Source: Streptomyces sp. ICC1 (GTDB taxonomy: Bacteria > Actinomycetota > Actinomycetes > Streptomycetales > Streptomycetaceae). From it: 64,000 bases of DNA. Shown piece by piece: positions 7,461 to 16,987 of the stretch. The DNA is taken from NCBI RefSeq assembly GCF_003287935.1, contig NZ_CP030287.1, positions 806,001-870,000 on the forward strand. Direction: 5' to 3'. Both the position numbers and the translations under genes were made by a program. Every line of letters starts with the position of its first letter. Positions within the stretch are counted from its first letter, which is position 1. The notes below the pieces were generated by a model. It searched no databases. It was not told the origin of the DNA and was given only the letters and a program-made list of their open reading frames with translations.

Positions 7461-7515
7461 GTGTCGCTTATACCAATCTGATCCAGTCGACGCTTTACAC
7501 AGTGTAGCTGTAGGG
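7461..7515. other. Probable degraded Nextera i5 adapter (assembly artefact)
   Basis: Bases 7461-7493 match the reverse-complement Nextera read-1 adapter (CTGTCTCTTATACACATCT followed by GACGCTGCCGACGA) at 24 of 33 ungapped positions. Exactly eight bases then intervene (7494-7501), where an index belongs, followed by GTGTAG, the next adapter bases. The ordered layout is what makes it convincing despite mismatches, which suit low-quality read tails. It coincides with the point where the EF-G-like gene loses homology. Confidence 0.65.
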
Positions 7516-8063
7516 TAGAGGGGGCGGACGGCATCGGGGTCGTCGGCGCCGAAGGCGTCGCCGCAGACGGCGGTCATCTGCGTGTAGTCGGCGCGGGCGG
7601 CTTCCAGGTGGGTGACGACGATGGCGCGGGGCATGCCGACGGCGGCGCATTCGTCCCAGACCATGCGGGTGGCGCCGGACAGCCCGTCGCCGTCCTCGGC
7701 GGCCGAGACGACGAAGAGGGCGGCGTCGGCGGCGCGCAGCCCGGCCCGGAGCTCTCCGACGAAGTCGGCGTATCCGGGGGTGTCCAAAATGTTGATCTTG
7801 ATTCCGGCCCACTCGACGGGGACCAGGGAGAGCTGGATCGAGCGCTGGCGGCGGTGCTCGATCTCGTCGTAGTCGGAGACCGTGGCGCCGTCCTCGACGC
7901 GCCCGGCCCGGTTGACGGCGCCGGCGGTCAGGGCCAGGGCCTCGACCAGGGTGGTCTTGCCGGATCCGCTGTGGCCGACCAGCACGACGTTCCGTACGGA
8001 GGCGGGGCGGTCGGCCGTCAGTGCCCTGCCGGCGGCCCCGGCTTGGTGTGATGTGGCTCCCAT
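7516..8063 (-). CDS. EF-G-like GTPase (EF-G2 type), N-terminal fragment truncated at a contig junction
   Basis: About 182 residues of the GTP-binding domain remain of a protein that is normally about 700-730 residues. Seen are the P-loop GHSGSGKTT (about residues 30-38), the switch II motif DTPGYADF (about 95-102) and VVTHLEAARAD at the G4 position. This identifies the actinobacterial EF-G-like paralogue rather than canonical FusA. The ATG at 8063 follows GGGAGG. Homology stops near 7516, where adapter-like sequence begins; the open frame continues to 7404 only through that sequence and antisense to tRNA-Ser. The gene is probably intact in the organism and broken here by assembly. Confidence 0.8.
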
Positions 8064-8227
8064 GGTGTTCGTGCCTCCCGGTTGGAGGGGAAATGGGGCC
8101 CTTCGAGCTTTGCACTGCCGTCACACTGCGTCCATACGTCGTACGGGAGCCGCTGTCCGGGAGGCGGCGAGGGGGCGCCGATGGCCGAAGAACGGCTTAC
8201 GTGGTGTGAACCGGTGGGTGCGTGGCG

Positions 8228-8254
8228 TTGACGGGGCGAGGTGCTGGCTACGAT
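8228..8254 (+). promoter_or_regulatory. Candidate promoter for the PIM operon
   Basis: TTGACG and TACGAT are separated by 15 bases, about 55 bases upstream of the pgsA start. The boxes resemble HrdB-type elements but the spacer is shorter than usual, so this is tentative. Confidence 0.35.
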
Positions 8255-8308
8255 GGGCCAGCCGGTGGCCGCAGTGGCCGTGCGGCCCAGCGACCCTCCG
8301 GGAAGGCC

Positions 8309-9007
8309 ATGCTGAACAAGTACGCGCGTGCATTCTTCACGCGTGTTCTCACGCCATTCGCCGCTCTTCTGCTCCGGCTGGGAGTGAGTCCCGACGCGGT
8401 CACCCTCATCGGCACGGCCGGAGTGGTGGCGGGAGCGCTGGTCTTCTTCCCCATGGGCGAGTTCTTCTGGGGCACGATCACCATCACGCTCTTCGTCTTC
8501 TCCGACCTGGTGGACGGGAACATGGCCCGCCAGGCCGGCGTCTCCAGCCGGTGGGGCGCCTTCCTCGACTCCACCCTCGACCGGGTGGCGGACGCGGCGA
8601 TCTTCGGCGGGCTCGCGCTCTGGTACGCGGGCTCCGGGAACAACAACGCCCTGTGCGCCGTCGCGATCTTCTGCCTGGCCAGCGGCCAGGTGGTGTCCTA
8701 CACCAAGGCCCGCGGCGAGTCGATCGGGCTGCCGGTCGCCGTGAACGGGCTCATCGAGCGCGCCGAACGCCTCGTGATCACGCTGGTCGCGGCAGGCCTG
8801 TCCGGCCTGGCGACCTTCGGGGCGCCCTCGTGGCTCGGGCTGCTCCTGCCGATCGCGCTGTGGGTGGTCGCGGCGGGCTCGCTCGTGACACTGATCCAGC
8901 GCGTGGTGACCGTACGGCGCGAGTCGGCGGAAGCCGACGCGGCGGCCGCGGCCGCCACCGCTTCGGAAACCCCTTCGGAAACCCCTTCGGAAAGCGGAAC
9001 GGCCTGA
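8309..9007 (+). CDS. pgsA: CDP-alcohol phosphatidyltransferase, phosphatidylinositol-phosphate synthase type
   Basis: A 232-residue integral membrane enzyme with about six hydrophobic segments. The CDP-alcohol transferase signature is complete: DLVDGNMARQ (residues about 66-75), then G and two Asp in WGAFLDSTLDRVAD. In actinobacteria the enzyme in this operon joins CDP-diacylglycerol to inositol-1-phosphate to give PI-phosphate, the precursor of PI and PI mannosides. The ATG at 8309 has GGGAAGG just upstream; an earlier start would add a poorly conserved leader. The stop overlaps the next ATG by one base (TGATG). The Glu/Ser/Thr/Pro-rich tail after residue 205 is probably disordered. Confidence 0.88.
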   Translation: MLNKYARAFFTRVLTPFAALLLRLGVSPDAVTLIGTAGVVAGALVFFPMGEFFWGTITITLFVFSDLVDGNMARQAGVSSRWGAFLDSTLDRVADAAIFGGLALWYAGSGNNNALCAVAIFCLASGQVVSYTKARGESIGLPVAVNGLIERAERLVITLVAAGLSGLATFGAPSWLGLLLPIALWVVAAGSLVTLIQRVVTVRRESAEADAAAAAATASETPSETPSESGTA

Positions 9008-9912
9008 TGGGCAAGGCACAGGACAAGCTGGTCGACGGGCTGTACGGGCTCGGCTGGGCCGGGGTCAAGAAGCTGCCCGAACCGGCCGCGACCGCCCTCG
9101 GCCGGCGGATCGCGGACTACGTCTGGAAGCGGCGCGGCAAGAGCGTGCTGCGGCTGGAGTCGAATCTCGCCAGGGTGGTGCCGGACGCGGGCCCGGAGCG
9201 GCTGCGCGAGCTGTCGCACGCGGGCATGCGCTCGTACATGCGGTACTGGATGGAGTCCTTCCGGCTGCCGACGATGGCCAAGGAGCGGTTCAGCTCCGAC
9301 GTGGACATGAAGGACGACCACATCCTGCGCGAGGCGCTGGCCACCGGGCGCGGAGTCGTGGTCGCCCTGCCGCACCTGGCCAACTGGGACCTCGCGGGCG
9401 CCTGGGCCGTCACCCACATCGGCGTCCCGTTCACCACCGTCGCCGAGCGGCTCAAACCGGAGACCCTCTACGACCGCTTCGTCGCCTACCGCGAGAGCCT
9501 GGGCATGGAGGTGCTCCCGCACAACGGCGGCGCCGCGTTCGGCACGCTCGCGCGCCGGCTGCGCTCGGGCGGCCTGGTCTGCCTGGTCGCCGACCGCGAC
9601 CTGTCGGCGTCCGGCGTGGAGGTGGACTTCTTCGGTTCGGCGACGCGCATGCCGGCCGGGCCGGCGCTGCTGGCGCAGCAGACGGGCGCGGTCCTGCTGC
9701 CCGCCACCCTGTACTACGGGGAGTCGCCGCAGATGTACGGCCGGATCCACTCCCCGGTGGAGGTGCCCGCCACCGGCACCCGGCAGGAGAAGACGGCCGC
9801 CATGACACAGGCGCTCGCCGACGCCTTCGCGCAGGGGATCGCCGAACACCCGGAGGACTGGCACATGCTCCAGCGATTGTGGCTCGAGGACCTGGAGGAG
9901 CGCTCCGCGTGA
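9007..9912 (+). CDS. Phosphatidylinositol mannoside acyltransferase (PatA/LpxL-HtrB family)
   Basis: A 301-residue lysophospholipid acyltransferase-fold protein. The catalytic HxxxxD motif is HLANWD (about residues 122-127), followed by the DRDLSASGVEVDFFG region typical of LpxL/HtrB-like enzymes. Its position between PI-phosphate synthase and PimA mirrors the mycobacterial pgsA-patA-pimA arrangement, so the likely reaction is transfer of a fatty acyl group to mannose of PIM at the inner membrane face. Start and stop codons overlap both neighbours, which implies translational coupling. Confidence 0.87.
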   Translation: MGKAQDKLVDGLYGLGWAGVKKLPEPAATALGRRIADYVWKRRGKSVLRLESNLARVVPDAGPERLRELSHAGMRSYMRYWMESFRLPTMAKERFSSDVDMKDDHILREALATGRGVVVALPHLANWDLAGAWAVTHIGVPFTTVAERLKPETLYDRFVAYRESLGMEVLPHNGGAAFGTLARRLRSGGLVCLVADRDLSASGVEVDFFGSATRMPAGPALLAQQTGAVLLPATLYYGESPQMYGRIHSPVEVPATGTRQEKTAAMTQALADAFAQGIAEHPEDWHMLQRLWLEDLEERSA

Positions 9913-11072
9913 AGATCGGCATCGTGTGCCCCTACTCGTGGGACGTGCCGGGCGGCGTCCAGTTCCACATCCGGGACCTGGCGGAACACCTGATCGGCCT
10001 CGGCCACCAGGTGTCCGTGCTGGCCCCGGCGGACGACGAGATCCCGCTGCCCCCCTACGTGGTCTCGGCGGGGCGGGCGGTGCCGGTGCCGTACAACGGG
10101 TCGGTCGCCCGGCTGAACTTCGGCTTCCTGTCGGCGGCCCGGGTGCGGCGCTGGCTGCACGACGGGGTCTTCGACGTGGTCCACATCCACGAGCCGACCG
10201 CCCCGTCGCTGGGCCTGCTGACCTGCTGGGCGGCGCAGGGGCCGATCGTGGCCACCTTCCACACCTCCAACCCGCGCTCCCGGGCGATGCTGGCCGCGTA
10301 CCCGATCCTCCAGCCGGCGCTGGAGAAGATCAGCGCGCGGATCGCGGTGAGCGAGTACGCGCGGCGCACGCTGGTGGAGCACCTCGGCGGGGACGCGGTG
10401 GTCATCCCCAACGGCGTGGACGTCGACTTCTTCGCCAAGGCCGACCCGAATCCGGACTGGTCCGGCCAGACCCTCGGCTTCATCGGCCGGATCGACGAGC
10501 CGCGCAAGGGCCTGCCGGTCCTGATGGCAGCCTTCCCCCGCATCGTGGAGGAGTGCCCGGACGTACGCCTCCTCGTGGCGGGCCGCGGCGACGAGGAGGA
10601 GGCGGTCGCCTCCCTCCCGGCGGACCTCCGCTCCCGCGTCGAGTTCCTCGGCATGGTCTCGGACGAGGACAAGGCGCGGCTGCTGCGCAGCGTCGACGTG
10701 TACGTGGCACCGAACACCGGCGGCGAGAGCTTCGGCATCATCCTGGTCGAGGCGCTGTCCGCCGGGGCGGCGGTCCTCGCGGCCGACCTGGACGCCTTCG
10801 CCCAGGTCCTGGACCAGGGCGCGGCGGGGGAGCTGTTCACGAACGAGGACCCCGCGTCCCTGGCGCGCTCGGCGATCGCCCTCCTGCGGGACCCCGGGCG
10901 CCGCGCGGAACTGAGCGCCCGCGGCGCGGCGCACGTGCGCCGCTTCGACTGGTCGACGGTCGCGGCGGACATCCTGGCGGTCTACGAAACGGTGACGGAC
11001 GGCGCGGCGGCGGTGGCCACGGACGAACGCGTCTCCCTCCGCACCCGCCTGGGCCTCTCCCGCGACGCATAG
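9909..11072 (+). CDS. pimA: GDP-mannose:phosphatidylinositol alpha-mannosyltransferase
   Basis: A 387-residue GT4-family glycosyltransferase with a GT-B fold. The N-terminus MKIGIVCPYSWDVPGGVQFH carries the Gly-rich acceptor loop, and the nucleotide-sugar site shows GGESFGIILVEALSAGA (the E-x7-E motif) around residues 277-293. The GTG at 9909 overlaps the acyltransferase stop as GTGA. PimA adds the first mannose to phosphatidylinositol. Together with the two upstream genes this forms a compact PIM-initiating operon, known in Streptomyces although these lack a mycomembrane. Confidence 0.87.
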   Translation: MKIGIVCPYSWDVPGGVQFHIRDLAEHLIGLGHQVSVLAPADDEIPLPPYVVSAGRAVPVPYNGSVARLNFGFLSAARVRRWLHDGVFDVVHIHEPTAPSLGLLTCWAAQGPIVATFHTSNPRSRAMLAAYPILQPALEKISARIAVSEYARRTLVEHLGGDAVVIPNGVDVDFFAKADPNPDWSGQTLGFIGRIDEPRKGLPVLMAAFPRIVEECPDVRLLVAGRGDEEEAVASLPADLRSRVEFLGMVSDEDKARLLRSVDVYVAPNTGGESFGIILVEALSAGAAVLAADLDAFAQVLDQGAAGELFTNEDPASLARSAIALLRDPGRRAELSARGAAHVRRFDWSTVAADILAVYETVTDGAAAVATDERVSLRTRLGLSRDA

Positions 11073-11104
11073 CCCCACCGCGGCGAAAGGTAGAGTCGCC
11101 GCCC

Positions 11105-11644
11105 GTGATCGAAACCCTTGTCTGGATTGCCCTCGTGCTCGGCCTCGTCGGGGTCTACCTCAGTTGGACCGCCGGGCGGCTCGACCGGCTGCATTCGCGG
11201 ATGGACGCCGCGCGGGCCGGGCTCGACGCGCAGCTCGTGCGGCGGGCCTCCGTGGTGCTGGAGGTCGCCACCTCCGGGGTGCTCGACCCGGCCTCCGCCC
11301 TCGTGCTCTACGAGGCCGCGCACGCCGCCCGGCAGGCCGAGGAGGAGCACCGCGAGGTCGCCGAGAGCGAGCTCAGCCAGGCGCTGCGCGCGGTGTTCGC
11401 CGACGCCGGGCAGGTGGACGCGCTCAAGGCCGCCCCGGGTGGGGCGGAGGCCACGGAGGAGCTCGCGGCGGCGGTCCGCCGGGTGCCCATGGCGCGGCGG
11501 TTCCTCAACGACGCCGTGCGCGCGGCCCGCGCGCTGCGCCGCCACCGCAAGGTCCGCTGGTTCCGGCTGGCGGGCCACGCGCCCTTCCCGTTGGCCTTCG
11601 AGATGGACGACGAGCCTCCGGCGGATCTGGCGGAACGGCCTTAA
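11105..11644 (+). CDS. Membrane-anchored LemA-like hypothetical protein
   Basis: A 179-residue protein with one N-terminal transmembrane segment (about residues 4-20) followed by a long helical, Ala/Arg/Glu-rich region. The phrase LHSRMDAARAGLDAQLVRRASVVLE and the later RRFLNDAVRAARALRRHRKV resemble the helical bundle of LemA proteins, but it lacks enough landmarks for certainty. The GTG start at 11105 follows GAAAGG. It is conserved next to pdxS in Streptomyces as far as I recall; its function is unknown. Confidence 0.75.
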   Translation: MIETLVWIALVLGLVGVYLSWTAGRLDRLHSRMDAARAGLDAQLVRRASVVLEVATSGVLDPASALVLYEAAHAARQAEEEHREVAESELSQALRAVFADAGQVDALKAAPGGAEATEELAAAVRRVPMARRFLNDAVRAARALRRHRKVRWFRLAGHAPFPLAFEMDDEPPADLAERP

Positions 11645-11784
11645 CTTGTACCCAATGGCCAAATCGCGAGGAGCCACCGGCTGCACATTGGCCCTTGCAG
11701 TGGACTGGTCGACAGGGTTTCCTCGGTCAAGTACCACCAGGTCACCAGTACCGCCTGAATTTTCCTTTCGAGTGAGGTCAATCC

Positions 11785-12702
11785 GTGAGCACGCTTCCCT
11801 CCACCCCGCAGTCCGCTGAGTCGGCGATCGGCACCTCGCGCGTCAAGCGCGGCATGGCCGAGCAGCTCAAGGGCGGCGTGATCATGGACGTGGTCAACGC
11901 CGAGCAGGCGAAGATCGCCGAGGACGCCGGCGCCGTGGCCGTCATGGCCCTGGAGCGGGTTCCGGCCGACATCCGCAAGGACGGCGGCGTCGCCCGGATG
12001 TCCGACCCGAACATGATCGAAGAGATCATCGAGGCCGTCTCCATCCCGGTCATGGCCAAGTCCCGCATCGGCCACTTCGTCGAGGCCCAGGTGCTGCAGT
12101 CCCTCGGCGTCGACTACATCGACGAGTCCGAGGTCCTGACCCCGGCCGACGAGGTCAACCACTCCGACAAGTGGGCGTACACCACCCCCTTCGTCTGTGG
12201 CGCCACCAACCTGGGCGAGGCCCTGCGCCGCATCGCCGAGGGCGCGGCCATGATCCGCTCGAAGGGCGAGGCCGGCACCGGCAACGTGGTCGAGGCCGTC
12301 CGCCACCTGCGTCAGATCAAGAACGAGATCGCCCGCCTGCGCGGCTACGACAACAACGAGCTGTTCGCCGCCGCCAAGGAGCTGCGCGCGCCGTACGAGC
12401 TGGTCAAGGAAGTCGCCGAGCTCGGCAAGCTCCCGGTCGTGCTGTTCTCCGCCGGTGGCGTCGCCACCCCGGCCGACGCCGCGCTGATGCGCCAGCTCGG
12501 TGCCGAGGGCGTCTTCGTCGGCTCCGGCATCTTCAAGTCGGGCGACCCGGCCAAGCGCGCCGCCGCCATCGTGAAGGCCACCACCTTCTACGACGACCCG
12601 AAGATCATCGCGGACGCCTCCCGCAACCTGGGCGAGGCCATGGTCGGCATCAACTGCGACACCCTCCCCGAGTCCGAGCGCTACGCCAACCGCGGCTGGT
12701 AG
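11785..12702 (+). CDS. pdxS: Pyridoxal 5'-phosphate synthase, lyase subunit PdxS
   Basis: A 305-residue (beta/alpha)8 protein that condenses ribose 5-phosphate, glyceraldehyde 3-phosphate and ammonia to PLP. Diagnostic segments are [20 protein letters not shown], the catalytic Lys in MAKSRIGH (about residue 92), the phosphate-binding loop RSKGEAGTG and [10 protein letters not shown] near the C-terminus. The GTG start at 11785 lies eight bases from the purine-rich GTGAGG. It forms an operon with pdxT nine bases downstream. The 140-bp upstream spacer contains GTGGACTGG and CACCAGGTCACCAG, which might be regulator half-sites, but nothing is assigned. Confidence 0.97.
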   Translation: MSTLPSTPQSAESAIGTSRVKRGMAEQLKGGVIMDVVNAEQAKIAEDAGAVAVMALERVPADIRKDGGVARMSDPNMIEEIIEAVSIPVMAKSRIGHFVEAQVLQSLGVDYIDESEVLTPADEVNHSDKWAYTTPFVCGATNLGEALRRIAEGAAMIRSKGEAGTGNVVEAVRHLRQIKNEIARLRGYDNNELFAAAKELRAPYELVKEVAELGKLPVVLFSAGGVATPADAALMRQLGAEGVFVGSGIFKSGDPAKRAAAIVKATTFYDDPKIIADASRNLGEAMVGINCDTLPESERYANRGW

Positions 12703-12710
12703 TCATCACC

Positions 12711-13301
12711 ATGACCACCCCCGTGATTGGTGTCCTGGCACTCCAGGGCGACGTACGGGAGCACCTGATCGCCCTGGCCTCGGCTGACGCCGTGGCCAGG
12801 CCGGTCCGGCGCCCCGAGGAGCTCGCCGAGGTCGACGCCCTGGTGATCCCCGGCGGCGAGTCCACGACCATGTCGAAGCTCGCCGTGCTGTTCGGCATGC
12901 TGGAGCCGCTGCGCGAGCGCGTGCGGGCCGGGATGCCGGTCTACGGCACCTGCGCCGGCATGATCATGCTCGCCGACAAGCTCCTGGACGGCCGTGAGGA
13001 CCAGGAGACCCTGGGCGGCATCGACATGATCGTGCGCCGCAACGCCTTCGGTCGGCAGAACGAGTCCTTCGAGGCGCAGGTCGACTTCGCCGGCATCGAG
13101 GGCGGCCCGGTGGAGGGCGTCTTCATCCGCGCCCCCTGGGTCGAGTCCGTCGGCGCCACCGCCGAGGTGCTTGCCACGTACGACGGCCACACGGTCGCCG
13201 TGCGGCAGGGCAATGTGCTCGCCACCTCGTTCCACCCCGAGCTGACGGGTGACGACCGGGTCCACGCGTACTTCGTCGACATGGTGCGCGCGGGGCTGTA
13301 A
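12711..13301 (+). CDS. pdxT: Pyridoxal 5'-phosphate synthase, glutaminase subunit PdxT
   Basis: A 196-residue class I glutamine amidotransferase that feeds ammonia to PdxS. The nucleophile Cys is in [10 protein letters not shown] (about residue 83), and the His-Glu pair is in SFHPELTGD near residue 175. The N-terminal [12 protein letters not shown] and PGGESTTM motifs are typical of the family. The ATG at 12711 follows the pdxS stop by eight bases; the two subunits assemble as a 12+12 complex in characterised homologues. Confidence 0.97.
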   Translation: MTTPVIGVLALQGDVREHLIALASADAVARPVRRPEELAEVDALVIPGGESTTMSKLAVLFGMLEPLRERVRAGMPVYGTCAGMIMLADKLLDGREDQETLGGIDMIVRRNAFGRQNESFEAQVDFAGIEGGPVEGVFIRAPWVESVGATAEVLATYDGHTVAVRQGNVLATSFHPELTGDDRVHAYFVDMVRAGL

Positions 13302-13358
13302 TGGTGTCCCGGTAGGATCTGAGGCGAACACTGTTGGTGACGCGAAGGAGACAGGCAG

Positions 13359-14111
13359 ATGTCCGGCCACTCTAAATGGGCTACGACGAAGCACAAGAAG
13401 GCCGTGGTTGACGCCAAGCGCGGCAAGCTCTTCGCGAAGCTGATCAAGAACATCGAAGTCGCGGCCCGCATGGGCGGTGCCGACATCGACGGCAACCCGA
13501 CCCTCTTCGACGCCATCCAGAAGGCGAAGAAGAGCTCGGTCCCGAACAAGAACATCGACTCCGCGGTCAAGCGCGGCGGCGGCCTCGAGGCCGGCGGCGC
13601 CGACTACGAGACGATCATGTACGAAGGCTACGGACCGAACGGCGTCGCGGTGCTCATCGAGTGCCTCACCGACAACCGCAACCGTGCCGCGTCCGACGTG
13701 CGTGTCGCCATGACCCGCAACGGCGGCTCGATGGCCGACCCGGGCTCGGTCTCGTACCTGTTCAACCGCAAGGGCGTCGTGCTCCTGCCCAAGGGCGAGC
13801 TCTCCGAGGACGACGTCCTGGAGACGGTGCTCGAGGCGGGTGCCGAAGAGGTCAACGACCTCGGCGACAGCTTCGAGATCATCAGCGAGGCCACCGACAT
13901 GGTCGGGGTCCGCACCGCGCTCCAGGAGGCGGGCATCGACTACGACTCGGCCGACTCCAACTTCCTGCCGACCATGCAGGTCGAGCTCGACGAGGAGGGC
14001 GCGCGCAAGATCTTCAAGCTGATCGACGCGCTCGAGGACAGCGACGACGTGCAGAACGTCTTCGCCAACTTCGACGTCTCGGACGAGGTCATGGAGAAGG
14101 TCGACGCCTGA
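13359..14111 (+). CDS. yebC: YebC/PmpR-family DNA-binding or translation-associated protein
   Basis: 250 residues, the normal length of the family, beginning [20 protein letters not shown], which is the N-terminal signature. Family members have been described as transcriptional regulators, including of ruvC neighbours, and more recently some relieve ribosome stalling at proline stretches. The position directly before ruvCAB is conserved across many bacteria. AAGGAGACAGGCAG precedes the ATG. A hairpin terminator follows, so it is probably uncoupled from ruvC. Confidence 0.95.
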   Translation: MSGHSKWATTKHKKAVVDAKRGKLFAKLIKNIEVAARMGGADIDGNPTLFDAIQKAKKSSVPNKNIDSAVKRGGGLEAGGADYETIMYEGYGPNGVAVLIECLTDNRNRAASDVRVAMTRNGGSMADPGSVSYLFNRKGVVLLPKGELSEDDVLETVLEAGAEEVNDLGDSFEIISEATDMVGVRTALQEAGIDYDSADSNFLPTMQVELDEEGARKIFKLIDALEDSDDVQNVFANFDVSDEVMEKVDA

Positions 14112-14137
14112 CCGGCGCAGACCGCTCACAGCGTGGA

Positions 14138-14177
14138 GCAGCGGGCCGACGGGGGACACACCCCGTCGGCCCGCTGC
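14138..14177 (+). terminator. Hairpin terminator after yebC
   Basis: GCAGCGGGCCGACGGGG and CCCCGTCGGCCCGCTGC pair perfectly over 17 bases around a six-base loop, 26 bases past the yebC stop. Confidence 0.85.
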
Positions 14178-14295
14178 GTTGTCAGAGGCAGCCATTAGTC
14201 TGGCGACCGCAACCATCGATCGAGCAGCCACGACGGCGAGGCGCCACCTCCGCGAGAGCGGCGGCGGCCTCGCCGCACAGGGGGAAGGGGGCGGG

Positions 14296-14832
14296 GTGCG
14301 CGTACTCGGCGTTGACCCGGGGCTGACCCGGTGCGGTGTCGGCGTGGTCGAGGGGGTGGCCGGCCGCCCCCTGATGATGCTGGGTGTCGGGGTCGTACGG
14401 ACTCCCGCGGACGCGGAGTTGGGCCTGCGCCTCGTCGCCATCGAGCAGGGCATCGAGGAGTGGCTGGACGAGTACCGGCCCGAAGTCGTCGCAGTGGAGC
14501 GGGTGTTCAGCCAGCACAACGTCAGCACGGTGATGGGCACGGCCCAGGCCAGCGCCGTGGCGATGCTGTGCGCCGCCCGGCGCGGACTGCCGGTCGCCCT
14601 GCACACGCCGAGCGAGGTCAAGGCCGCCGTCACCGGCAGCGGCCGCGCGGACAAGGCGCAGGTCGGAGCCATGGTGACCCGGCTGCTTCGGCTGTCCGCC
14701 CCGCCCAAGCCCGCCGACGCGGCGGACGCGCTGGCCCTCGCCATCTGTCACATCTGGCGGGCCCCCGCCCAGAACCGCCTCCAGCAGGCGGTCGCCCAGC
14801 ATGCCACCGCCCTGAAAGGCCGCACCTCATGA
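14296..14832 (+). CDS. ruvC: Holliday junction endonuclease RuvC
   Basis: A 178-residue RNase H-fold resolvase. Acidic active-site residues are recognisable in [12 protein letters not shown] (Asp near residue 6), [11 protein letters not shown] (Glu near 68) and [11 protein letters not shown] (Asp pair near 140). The GTG at 14296 was chosen because GGGGAAGGGG lies immediately upstream and the protein then begins at the first beta strand. It cleaves Holliday junctions with RuvAB. Its stop overlaps the ruvA start as ATGA. Confidence 0.95.
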   Translation: MRVLGVDPGLTRCGVGVVEGVAGRPLMMLGVGVVRTPADAELGLRLVAIEQGIEEWLDEYRPEVVAVERVFSQHNVSTVMGTAQASAVAMLCAARRGLPVALHTPSEVKAAVTGSGRADKAQVGAMVTRLLRLSAPPKPADAADALALAICHIWRAPAQNRLQQAVAQHATALKGRTS

Positions 14833-15461
14833 TCGCCTTCGTCAGCGGCCCCGTCGCCGCGCTCGCCCCCACCCTGGCCGTGATCGAGGTCGGGGGAGTG
14901 GGCATGGCCGTCCACTGCACGCCCGGCACCATCGCCGGCCTGCGCGCGGGGGAGACGGCCCGGCTGGCGACCTCCCTGGTCGTGCGCGAGGACTCGCTCA
15001 CGCTGTACGGCTTCGCCGACGACGACGAGCGCCAGGTCTTCGAGCTCCTCCAGACGGCGAGCGGGGTCGGCCCGAAGCTCGCGCAGGCGATGCTCGCCGC
15101 GCACAGCCCGGACGCGCTGCGCGTCGCCGTCTCGGTGGGGGACGAGAAGGCGCTGATGGCCGTCTCCGGCATCGGGAAGAAGGGCGCGCAGAAGCTGCTG
15201 CTGGACCTGAAGGACAAGCTGGGCGCGCCGCTGGGGTCGAGCGGGATGGTCGGCGCGCAGCGCGCGGCGGCGGTTGGTCCGGCGGCGTGGTCCGAGCAGT
15301 TGTCCGCGGCGCTGATCGGGCTGGGGTACGCCTCCCGGGACGCGGAGGAGGCCGTTTCGGCGGTGACGCCGCAGGCGGAGGCGGCGATTGCCGCCGGCGG
15401 GTCGGCCCCGGTTCCGCAGCTGCTGCGCGCCGCCTTGCAGTCCCTGAACCGGGCCCGGTGA
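14829..15461 (+). CDS. ruvA: Holliday junction DNA helicase subunit RuvA
   Basis: 210 residues: an N-terminal OB fold ([12 protein letters not shown]...), the double helix-hairpin-helix region [15 protein letters not shown] and [16 protein letters not shown] (about residues 77-130), and a C-terminal domain that contacts RuvB ([16 protein letters not shown]). RuvA tetramers bind four-way junctions and load RuvB. Unlike compact ruvCAB operons, a strong palindrome and tandem repeats separate this gene from ruvB. Confidence 0.95.
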   Translation: MIAFVSGPVAALAPTLAVIEVGGVGMAVHCTPGTIAGLRAGETARLATSLVVREDSLTLYGFADDDERQVFELLQTASGVGPKLAQAMLAAHSPDALRVAVSVGDEKALMAVSGIGKKGAQKLLLDLKDKLGAPLGSSGMVGAQRAAAVGPAAWSEQLSAALIGLGYASRDAEEAVSAVTPQAEAAIAAGGSAPVPQLLRAALQSLNRAR

Positions 15462-15470
15462 CGCCGGTGC

Positions 15471-15508
15471 GGCGCCGCTGCCGGGGGCCGGCCCCCGGCA
15501 GCGGCGCC
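15471..15508 (+). terminator. 38-bp perfect palindrome after ruvA
   Basis: Nineteen bases (GGCGCCGCTGCCGGGGGCC) are followed at once by their exact reverse complement, nine bases after the ruvA stop. As RNA this is a very stable stem, though a few central bases must unpair. It should terminate or strongly attenuate ruvCA transcription before ruvB. Confidence 0.75.
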
Positions 15509-15660
15509 TCAAGCGCCGGCGGGGCTGAAGGATCGCCTCAAACGCCGGCGGGGCTGCAAGATCGCCTCAAGCGCCGGCGGGGCTGAAGGATCGCCTCAAG
15601 CGTCGGCGGGGCTGCAAGATCGCCTCAAGCGTCGGCGGGGCTTGATTTTCGCCGGCGGGG
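15506..15660. repeat. 29-bp tandem repeat, about 4.7 copies, between ruvA and ruvB
   Basis: Units start at 15506, 15535, 15564, 15593 and 15622, each reading GCCTCAAGCGCCGGCGGGGC and then TGAAGGATC or TGCAAGATC. The last is truncated and runs into two more GCCGGCGGGGCT cores. The core is the CGCCGGCGGGGCT motif that I recall as common in Streptomyces intergenic regions. It is contiguous repeat without spacers, so it is not a CRISPR. Confidence 0.9.
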
Positions 15661-15759
15661 CTGGATTTTGGCCGACGGCGGCGCGCACGTGCGCGCAGCG
15701 CATCCGGTGTGACGGCCCGCGCACAGACCACCGCACGACCGAGAAAGCAGACTGACACC

Positions 15760-16821
15760 GTGAACTGGGATGACGAGAGCGACGACCGGATCGTCGCGGC
15801 GGCGGCGGACGGCGAGGACACCGCCGTCGAGGCCGCGCTGCGGCCCAAGGACCTCGGCGAGTTCGTCGGCCAGGAGAAGGTCCGCCAGCAACTGGACCTG
15901 GTCCTCAAGGCGGCCCGCCAGCGCGGTGCCACCGCCGACCACGTGCTGCTGTCCGGCGCCCCGGGGCTGGGCAAGACCACCCTGTCCATGATCATCGCCG
16001 CCGAGATGGGCGCGCCCATCCGGATCACCTCCGGCCCCGCCATCCAGCACGCCGGCGACCTGGCCGCGATCCTCTCCTCCCTCCAGGAGGGCGAGGTCCT
16101 CTTCCTCGACGAGATCCACCGCATGTCCCGGCCCGCCGAGGAGATGCTGTACATGGCCATGGAGGACTTCCGGGTCGACGTGATCGTGGGCAAGGGGCCC
16201 GGCGCGACCGCCATTCCGCTGGAGCTGCCCCCGTTCACCCTGGTCGGCGCCACCACCCGGGCCGGTCTGCTGCCCCCGCCGCTGCGCGACCGCTTCGGCT
16301 TCACCGGCCACATGGAGTTCTACGCCCCCGAGGAGCTGGAGCGCGTCATCCACCGCTCCGCGCGCCTCCTGGACGTGGAGATCGACACCGCCGGCGCCGC
16401 CGAGATCGCCGGGCGCTCCCGCGGCACCCCGCGCATCGCCAACCGGCTGCTGCGCCGCGTCCGTGACTACGCCCAGGTCAGGGCCGACGGCGTGATCAAC
16501 CGCGAGGTCGCCGGTACCGCCCTGAAGGTCTACGAGGTGGACGAGCGCGGGCTCGACCGCCTCGACCGGGCCGTCCTGGAGGCGCTCCTCAAGCTCTTCG
16601 GCGGCGGACCCGTCGGCCTGTCGACGCTCGCCGTGGCCGTCGGCGAGGAGCGCGAGACGGTGGAAGAGGTGGCCGAGCCGTTCCTCGTACGGGAGGGGCT
16701 TTTGGCCAGGACCCCGCGGGGGCGGGTCGCGACCCCGGCCGCATGGGCCCACCTGGGACTTGTCCCGCCGCAGCAGAGCGGGAGCGGATCAAGCGGACAA
16801 CAGGGCCTGTTCAGGGCCTGA
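15760..16821 (+). CDS. ruvB: Holliday junction branch-migration ATPase RuvB
   Basis: A 353-residue AAA+ motor. Walker A is GAPGLGKTT (about residues 67-75), Walker B FLDEIHR (about 118-124), sensor 1 LVGATTRAG, the Arg-finger region PLRDRFGF, and the C-terminal winged helix follows residue 260. GTG at 15760 gives the usual MNWDDE-like N-terminus; a start 51 bases upstream would add a basic leader. With RuvA it drives branch migration. It probably has its own promoter in the 298-bp repeat-containing spacer, which holds no other gene. Confidence 0.95.
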   Translation: MNWDDESDDRIVAAAADGEDTAVEAALRPKDLGEFVGQEKVRQQLDLVLKAARQRGATADHVLLSGAPGLGKTTLSMIIAAEMGAPIRITSGPAIQHAGDLAAILSSLQEGEVLFLDEIHRMSRPAEEMLYMAMEDFRVDVIVGKGPGATAIPLELPPFTLVGATTRAGLLPPPLRDRFGFTGHMEFYAPEELERVIHRSARLLDVEIDTAGAAEIAGRSRGTPRIANRLLRRVRDYAQVRADGVINREVAGTALKVYEVDERGLDRLDRAVLEALLKLFGGGPVGLSTLAVAVGEERETVEEVAEPFLVREGLLARTPRGRVATPAAWAHLGLVPPQQSGSGSSGQQGLFRA

Positions 16822-16987
16822 CGGCGAGGAGGATGGCCCCACCAGGAACTGCGGTGACATGCTGGGCGTTGTTCCATCGGTGCGGACTCGCCTAGACTCC
16901 GCCGATGCCGACCCTTACGGTCGGCGTACCCACCCCCCGTAGAAAAGGCCGCCTTCTCGTGCGGTCGATGCGAAGGACCTGCGTCCC

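Noticed and set aside
7356..8063. tRNA-Ser next to a truncated EF-G-like gene as an integration site of a mobile element
   Set aside because: No integrase, excisionase or duplicated tRNA 3' end is present, and adapter-like sequence lies exactly between the two. A false contig join explains it.
15506..15660. CRISPR array of 29-bp repeats
   Set aside because: The units are contiguous without unique spacers and no cas genes are nearby.
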